Source: JAWXUE01 sp044432865 (GTDB lineage Bacteria; Bacillota_I; Bacilli_A; Acholeplasmatales; Anaeroplasmataceae). Taken from it: DNA of 18,274 nt. Below are positions 15,685-18,274 of this stretch, piece after piece. The notes beneath the pieces were generated by a model. The model did no database searches and was not told the DNA's origin. It saw only the letters and a list, made by a program, of their open reading frames with translations. A program made the translations under genes and the position numbers. The DNA lies in the NCBI GenBank assembly GCA_044432865.1, contig JAWXUF010000022.1, forward strand, positions 1 through 18,274. The letters run 5' to 3'. The stretch's first letter is position 1, and the number at the start of each line of letters is the position of its first letter.

Positions 15685-17016
15685 TTATCTTAAAGATAAA
15701 TTTGATGAAGCTAAAGTAGGAATATCTACCATATAATACATATATTTTGAATCATAACTTAATCCACTATCAAAAGGTAAATGTGAATTAGGGAAAGAAG
15801 AATTCTTACCTCTACCAAAGTAATCATAAATAATTCCATCTTTTAAATTAGGTTGATCATCCCAAGTAACATCAACACCATACCATGAACCATCAATACC
15901 AATAAAATTCCATGCGTGATTTTCAGAACCAGAATTTGTAACACCAGTACCAATTACTAAATAACAATCAACATCAAAATAATTCATAAGCATAAAATAA
16001 GTTTCAGCATAAGATTCACAAACAGGACCCTTATTTGCTACTACACCAATAATATCGTAAGCATATACACCAAATGTATGGTCATAATCAACATCACCTA
16101 TAATTTTATCATGGATAGCTAAAGAAATATCTAAATCATTTGTTAACCCTTCTACTAAATCAACACAATCTTCCACATAATTTATAATTGCATCATTATA
16201 ATTTGATCTTACTGAAGCTACAGCATATTGTGATGATGTACTTAAGTTAAGTTTCGTACAAATATTAGTTGAAGTATAACTATACCCAACACTTTTACTA
16301 ACATAATAATAAATTGGATTATCATATATTACAGCATTATAAACTTCTAACACTTGATCTACTGTTAATGAATATTGAGATGTTGTTAGGGATAAAAACA
16401 CATAATTATTACTACTATATACAGTTGAACCATTTTCCATAAAATCTGCCAATTCATTATTCAATTCATCGTATAACTTGATCATATTAGTTAAATTTGT
16501 ACTACTGTGATTAGTCCATGTATTATTTTTAACACTTTCTCTTGCTAATGTTGAGGCTGAAAATTCAATTATATCATCAAGATATAATTCATCTCCTTCT
16601 TTTAATTCAAGTCCATTAATGTTAAGAGTTTCTTGATATCTTTTCCCATCAACTAAAACTAAGAAAGTGAATTCTCCTGCTTCTTCTCTACTTAATGAAA
16701 TATCTTCAATATAAATATCAAAAGAATAACTTGAAACATGAGATAATACTGTAAAAGTTTCAGTATCTTCATATACAGTTGTATTTCTTGAAACAATTTC
16801 CATATCTAATGAAGCATTATAACTTGATAATTCAGAAGTATCTAAATTAAACTCAAATACATATTTATCTGTTTCTTTTGTAATTTTCTCATTAGATAAA
16901 GAAAGTGTGTTTTCTAAGTTCTCTTCTAACATTTCTTCTAACATACTTAATATCTCAGAACACCCTGTTAAAAACAAAAGTGATATTGTACTTAAAGCAA
17001 ATAATATTTTTCTCAT
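15685..17016 (-). CDS. Lipoprotein with transglutaminase-like cysteine protease domain
   Basis: A 443-residue secreted lipoprotein. The signal ends in lipobox LTGC with Cys19. A short Glu/Leu-rich helix follows (LEEMLEENLENTL), then a beta-rich segment of about 40-150 that I do not recognise. The C-terminal domain, about 200-420, is a transglutaminase-like (papain-fold) domain: catalytic Cys333 in GPVCESYAETYFMLM, His367 in ENHAWNFIGIDG, and Asp382 in YGVDVTWDD, correctly spaced and ordered. Such domains in surface lipoproteins of gut Bacillota are usually thought to be proteases or peptide cross-linkers acting on wall or matrix proteins; the substrate here is not visible. A GGAGGT site lies five bases before the ATG. 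It has its own promoter and terminator. Confidence 0.88.
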   Translation of the reverse strand: MRKILFALSTISLLFLTGCSEILSMLEEMLEENLENTLSLSNEKITKETDKYVFEFNLDTSELSSYNASLDMEIVSRNTTVYEDTETFTVLSHVSSYSFDIYIEDISLSREEAGEFTFLVLVDGKRYQETLNINGLELKEGDELYLDDIIEFSASTLARESVKNNTWTNHSSTNLTNMIKLYDELNNELADFMENGSTVYSSNNYVFLSLTTSQYSLTVDQVLEVYNAVIYDNPIYYYVSKSVGYSYTSTNICTKLNLSTSSQYAVASVRSNYNDAIINYVEDCVDLVEGLTNDLDISLAIHDKIIGDVDYDHTFGVYAYDIIGVVANKGPVCESYAETYFMLMNYFDVDCYLVIGTGVTNSGSENHAWNFIGIDGSWYGVDVTWDDQPNLKDGIIYDYFGRGKNSSFPNSHLPFDSGLSYDSKYMYYMVDIPTLASSNLSLR

Positions 17017-17038
17017 AAATTACCTCCGCAATGAATCT

Positions 17039-17067
17039 ATTATACCAATTTAGACAATATTTTACAA
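17039..17067 (-). promoter_or_regulatory. Promoter of the transglutaminase-like lipoprotein gene
   Basis: Minus strand TTGTAA (17062-17067), 17-bp spacer, TATAAT (17039-17044), 22 bases ahead of the start codon and just beyond the tRNA terminator. Confidence 0.7.
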
Positions 17068-17084
17068 TTAATTTATATAATAAA

Positions 17085-17114
17085 AACAACATTAAAATAA
17101 TATTTAATGTTGTT
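17085..17114 (-). terminator. Terminator of tRNA-Leu
   Basis: Perfect 12-bp stem AACAACATTAAA/TTTAATGTTGTT (17085-17096, 17103-17114), followed by TTTATTA on the minus strand, 11 bases past the tRNA CCA end. Confidence 0.85.
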
Positions 17115-17125
17115 ATAATATTCAA

Positions 17126-17211
17126 TGGTAGCAAAGATGGGATTCGAACCCACACGGAATTAAATCCAGTTGATTTTGAGTCAACCGTGTCTACCATTTC
17201 ACCACTTTGCC
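17126..17211 (-). tRNA. tRNA-Leu(CAA)
   Basis: An 86-nt class II tRNA including an encoded CCA. Read on the minus strand: acceptor GGCAAAG paired with CTTTGCT (the first pair is G-T), T8 G9, D-stem GTG/CAC with GG in the loop, anticodon stem GTTGA/TCAAC around loop CTCAAAA (anticodon CAA, reading UUG leucine), a long variable arm as expected for tRNA-Leu, a GTTCGAATCCC T-arm region, discriminator A and CCA. A TATAAA lies upstream on the minus strand, but no good -35 is seen. Confidence 0.93.
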
Positions 17212-17414
17212 ATGTAGATATATTTTATACTAAATTCATATTTAAGTCTATAATAAATACTTATTAACTACAAATTGAGTTTTGTTTAATAATGTTTTGT
17301 CACTTACATGTATGTACACAAGCAATTTTTTTTGTTATTTGTAAGTTTTTAATAAATTATTTAGATTAACTATACTTTTTAATAATATTTATCCTAATAA
17401 CTTTGAAAATACTA
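17212..17414. other. Intergenic region between tRNA-Leu and the RNA cassettes
   Basis: No gene seen. It must hold the tRNA promoter (minus strand). It also contains a 7-bp inverted repeat, ACTTACA (17302-17308) and TGTAAGT (17340-17346), with a 31-nt spacer and a following plus-strand T-run (17346-17350). This could be a weak hairpin terminator, but there is no upstream plus-strand gene for it to serve. Confidence 0.4.
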
Positions 17415-17443
17415 TTTCAATAATAATAGTTAAATGTTATAAT
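17415..17443 (+). promoter_or_regulatory. Promoter of structured RNA unit 1
   Basis: Weak -35 TTTCAA (17415-17420), 17-bp spacer, extended -10 TGTTATAAT (TG at 17435-17436, TATAAT 17438-17443). The predicted start, seven bases on, is 17450, the first base of helix P1 of the RNA. The same extended -10 precedes unit 2. Confidence 0.75.
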
Positions 17444-17449
17444 TTATAC

Positions 17450-17605
17450 GATAAGTGAAGTAGAGAAGCGTATCTACACCTATAGGGAGACGTCGGAGTG
17501 CGCAACCGACCACTTATCATTTTAAGAATAGATGAGGAAGAAGAATCAGTCATCTTCACTTATGAGATGCACTAGGTGACTGTGGTGCCGTCTATTCTTT
17601 TTTTA
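17450..17605 (+). ncRNA. Structured small RNA, unit 1 (domains A and A')
   Basis: Free-standing RNA of about 155 nt; no reading frame or ribosome binding site. Domain A (17450-17518): P1 GATAAGTG/CACTTATC; P2 GTAGA/TCTAC (17460-17464, 17473-17477) with loop GAAGCGTA; junction strand ACCTATAGGGAGAC; P3 GTCGG/CCGAC (17492-17496, 17506-17510) abutting P1. Loops pair GCGTA with TGCGC. Domain A' (17524-17599): P1 of 11 pairs (AAGAATAGATG with CGTCTATTCTT), P2 GAAGA/TCTTC (17537-17541, 17553-17557), junction ACTTATGAGAT, P3 GCACT/GGTGC (17569-17573, 17584-17588), loops pairing CAGTCA (17547-17552) with TGACTG (17577-17582). The A' closing stem runs into TTTTTTTATTTT, so the last domain also acts as a terminator. 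It is visibly GC-richer than its surroundings. Family not recognised. Confidence 0.82.
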
Positions 17606-17609
17606 TTTT

Positions 17610-17625
17610 AAAAGTATGTTATAAT
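17610..17625 (+). promoter_or_regulatory. Promoter of structured RNA unit 2
   Basis: Extended -10 TGTTATAAT (TG at 17617-17618, TATAAT 17620-17625) with no good -35, since the expected place falls in the T-run ending unit 1. The predicted start at 17632 is again the first base of P1. Confidence 0.7.
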
Positions 17626-17631
17626 TAATAT

Positions 17632-17826
17632 GGTAAGTGAAGAATAGAAGAGTATATTCACCTTATGGAGACGTTGGGGGTGCTTGTCCAACCACTTATC
17701 ATTTAAAGAGTAATTGAGGTACACGAATCAGTCTTGTACGCCTATGGGGAGATGTTAGAGATGACTGACTAACCGATTATTCTTCAATATAAACGACAAA
17801 AGAGAAGCTAAAAATAGCTTCTCTTT
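17632..17826 (+). ncRNA. Structured small RNA, unit 2 (domains B and B')
   Basis: Second copy of the unit, about 195 nt to the end of its terminator. Domain B (17632-17700): P1 GGTAAGTG/CACTTATC with a G-T wobble; P2 GAATA/TATTC (17642-17646, 17655-17659) with loop GAAGAGTA; junction ACCTTATGGAGAC; P3 GTTGG/CCAAC (17673-17677, 17688-17692); loops pair GAGTA with TGCTT. Domain B' (17706-17784): P1 of 11 pairs (AAGAGTAATTG with CGATTATTCTT, two wobbles), P2 GTACA/TGTAC (17719-17723, 17735-17739), junction GCCTATGGGGAGAT, P3 GTTAG/CTAAC (17754-17758, 17769-17773), loops pairing TCAGTC (17728-17733) with GACTGA (17763-17768). B' is not followed by a T-run; termination is at the separate hairpin 17799-17826. 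No plus-strand gene follows. Confidence 0.8.
17799..17826 (+). terminator. Bidirectional terminator after RNA unit 2
   Basis: Perfect 12-bp stem AAAGAGAAGCTA/TAGCTTCTCTTT (17799-17810, 17815-17826, AAAA loop). It lies between the plus-strand RNA and the convergent partial gene and can serve both. T-rich sequence follows on both sides, imperfect on the plus strand. Confidence 0.82.
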
Positions 17827-17980
17827 ATCTATTTCTTATATGTATATGAAAAATGTTAAATTAAGTTCCATTTTGCATAGTGTACATAATTTTGTTAATA
17901 TTATATCTATTCACATATATATAATAAACTATTTTTTATTTATTAAACTATCCAGTGGCAAGACTATTGTTAGGTACTAA
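17827..17980. other. 3' non-coding region of the partial gene
   Basis: AT-rich stretch with no gene. It contains two near-identical direct copies of ATAGTTTAWTA (minus strand) within about 17930-17952 and no strong hairpin. Confidence 0.4.
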
Positions 17981-18274
17981 TTATGATAACTCGTCAGGAC
18001 CATACTTATATGAATACTTATTACAATATTTATTTTCATTTTTAGTAGATCCATCTTCAACACATTTTAAATCAATAATTAATTGAAATCCATCAAGTAA
18101 CGTAACACATTCAGGTGCAATCCACTTATCCAATTTTACCATATATTTATTTTCAATTTTTTCTGCAATAAAACGACACTTGTACCATACTTTATTAACA
18201 TTATACGCTTTGGCCGTTTCTATCAAATTAAAATGTTCTCTAGTTAAGCTATATTGAATAGAATGTTCTTTATT
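17981..18274 (-). CDS. 3' end of an unrecognised gene, cut by the window edge
   Basis: The reading frame is open from the window edge to a TAA at 17981-17983, giving about 97 C-terminal residues, so the true start lies beyond 18274. An internal TTG at 18226 is not a credible start because the frame continues upstream with protein-like sequence (EHSIQYSLTREHFNL). The visible part has a helical segment, then KVWYKCRFIAEKIENKY and a Cys/Trp-containing stretch (DKWIAPECVTLLDGF), and ends in a Lys/Asn/Tyr-rich tail. I do not recognise a family. After the TAA the same frame stays open for ten codons (LVPNNSLATG) to a TAG, so the stop could be a recent mutation. It is convergent with RNA unit 2 and shares its terminator. 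Confidence 0.6.
   Translation of the reverse strand, partial: NKEHSIQYSLTREHFNLIETAKAYNVNKVWYKCRFIAEKIENKYMVKLDKWIAPECVTLLDGFQLIIDLKCVEDGSTKNENKYCNKYSYKYGPDELS

Larger units (their letters stand above)
17430..17785 (+). repeat. Tandem duplication of a promoter-RNA cassette
   Basis: Positions about 17430-17605 and 17612-17785 carry the same order of elements: extended -10 promoter, domain type 1 (A, B), ATTT linker, domain type 2 (A', B'). Loop and junction sequences are conserved while stem sequences have diverged with compensation, so this is an old duplication kept by selection rather than a fresh repeat. Confidence 0.75.

Noticed and set aside
16955..17267. Two open frames on opposite strands across the tRNA, one containing DGIRTHTELNPVDFES
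   Set aside because: This is the familiar spurious translation of a tRNA gene; the tRNA structure explains the sequence.
17126..17450. tRNA-Leu as an integration site for a mobile element carrying the RNA cassettes
   Set aside because: The cassettes lie on the 5' side of the tRNA, no repeat of the tRNA 3' end is seen, and no integrase is in the window.
17450..17785. Type III toxin-antitoxin RNA repeats or CRISPR array
   Set aside because: Repeats are large folded domains with diverged stems, not short identical repeats, and there is no ToxN-like or Cas gene next to them in the window.
17450..17826. Tandem glycine riboswitch or purine riboswitch
   Set aside because: Tandem domains and loop-loop pairing recall these, but the conserved cores (glycine aptamer GGA/ACCGAAG motifs, purine J1/2 TATAAT and J2/3 TTTCTACC-type strands) are absent and no plus-strand gene follows.
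1..18274. Mollicute genetic code with TGA as tryptophan
   Set aside because: Tryptophans in conserved motifs are TGG and the genes read through at full length with standard stops.

Overview
The window is a very AT-rich stretch of a low-GC Gram-positive-type genome. Strong AGGAG-type ribosome binding sites, lipobox lipoproteins, TATAAT promoters with 16-17 bp spacers, TGG for tryptophan (standard code) and mostly TAA stops point to Bacillota/Bacilli or a walled relative of the Mollicutes (Erysipelotrichales- or RF39-like). This placement is inference from composition and gene content; no species is claimed.

Nearly all genes are on the minus strand, in short operons separated by clear hairpin terminators. 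From right to left along the transcripts: (1) at the right edge, the 3' end of an unrecognised gene (17981-18274). (2) A gene-free stretch holding, on the plus strand, two tandem copies of a promoter plus structured-RNA cassette (17415-17826). (3) A tRNA-Leu(CAA) with its terminator. (4) A transglutaminase-like lipoprotein. (5) An M32 carboxypeptidase. (6) A small polytopic membrane protein, convergent with (7) a plus-strand TetR regulator, which is divergent from (8) an ABC ATPase/FtsX permease pair and a tiny His/Arg/Pro-rich protein. (9) A GyrI-like protein. (10) A patatin phospholipase plus M42 aminopeptidase operon, the latter with an apparent C-terminal frameshift. (11) A SipW-type signal peptidase, a short TasA-domain protein and a long TasA-like beta-solenoid protein: a variant of the Bacillus tapA-sipW-tasA matrix-fibre operon. 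(12) A lipoprotein with an Ig-like domain, a PL5 alginate-lyase-fold protein without a signal peptide, and an HD-domain hydrolase.

The most unusual element is the plus-strand RNA locus. Each of two tandem units starts with an extended -10 promoter (TGTTATAAT) whose predicted start is the first base of a helix. Each unit carries two domains of about 70-80 nt, so there are four in all. Each domain folds as a three-way junction (P1/P2/P3) with a long conserved J2/3 strand (CCTAT..GGGGAGAY-like). Their L2 and L3 hairpin loops are complementary to each other. Stems and loop-loop pairs covary between copies, and wobble pairs place the RNA on the plus strand. No plus-strand gene follows, so these look like free-standing small RNAs. 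I could not match them to a known family from memory.

Functionally the protein genes are mostly cell-surface and peptide/lipid handling: secreted fibres and their signal peptidase, two lipoproteins, two metallopeptidases, a phospholipase, and a regulated exporter-type ABC system.
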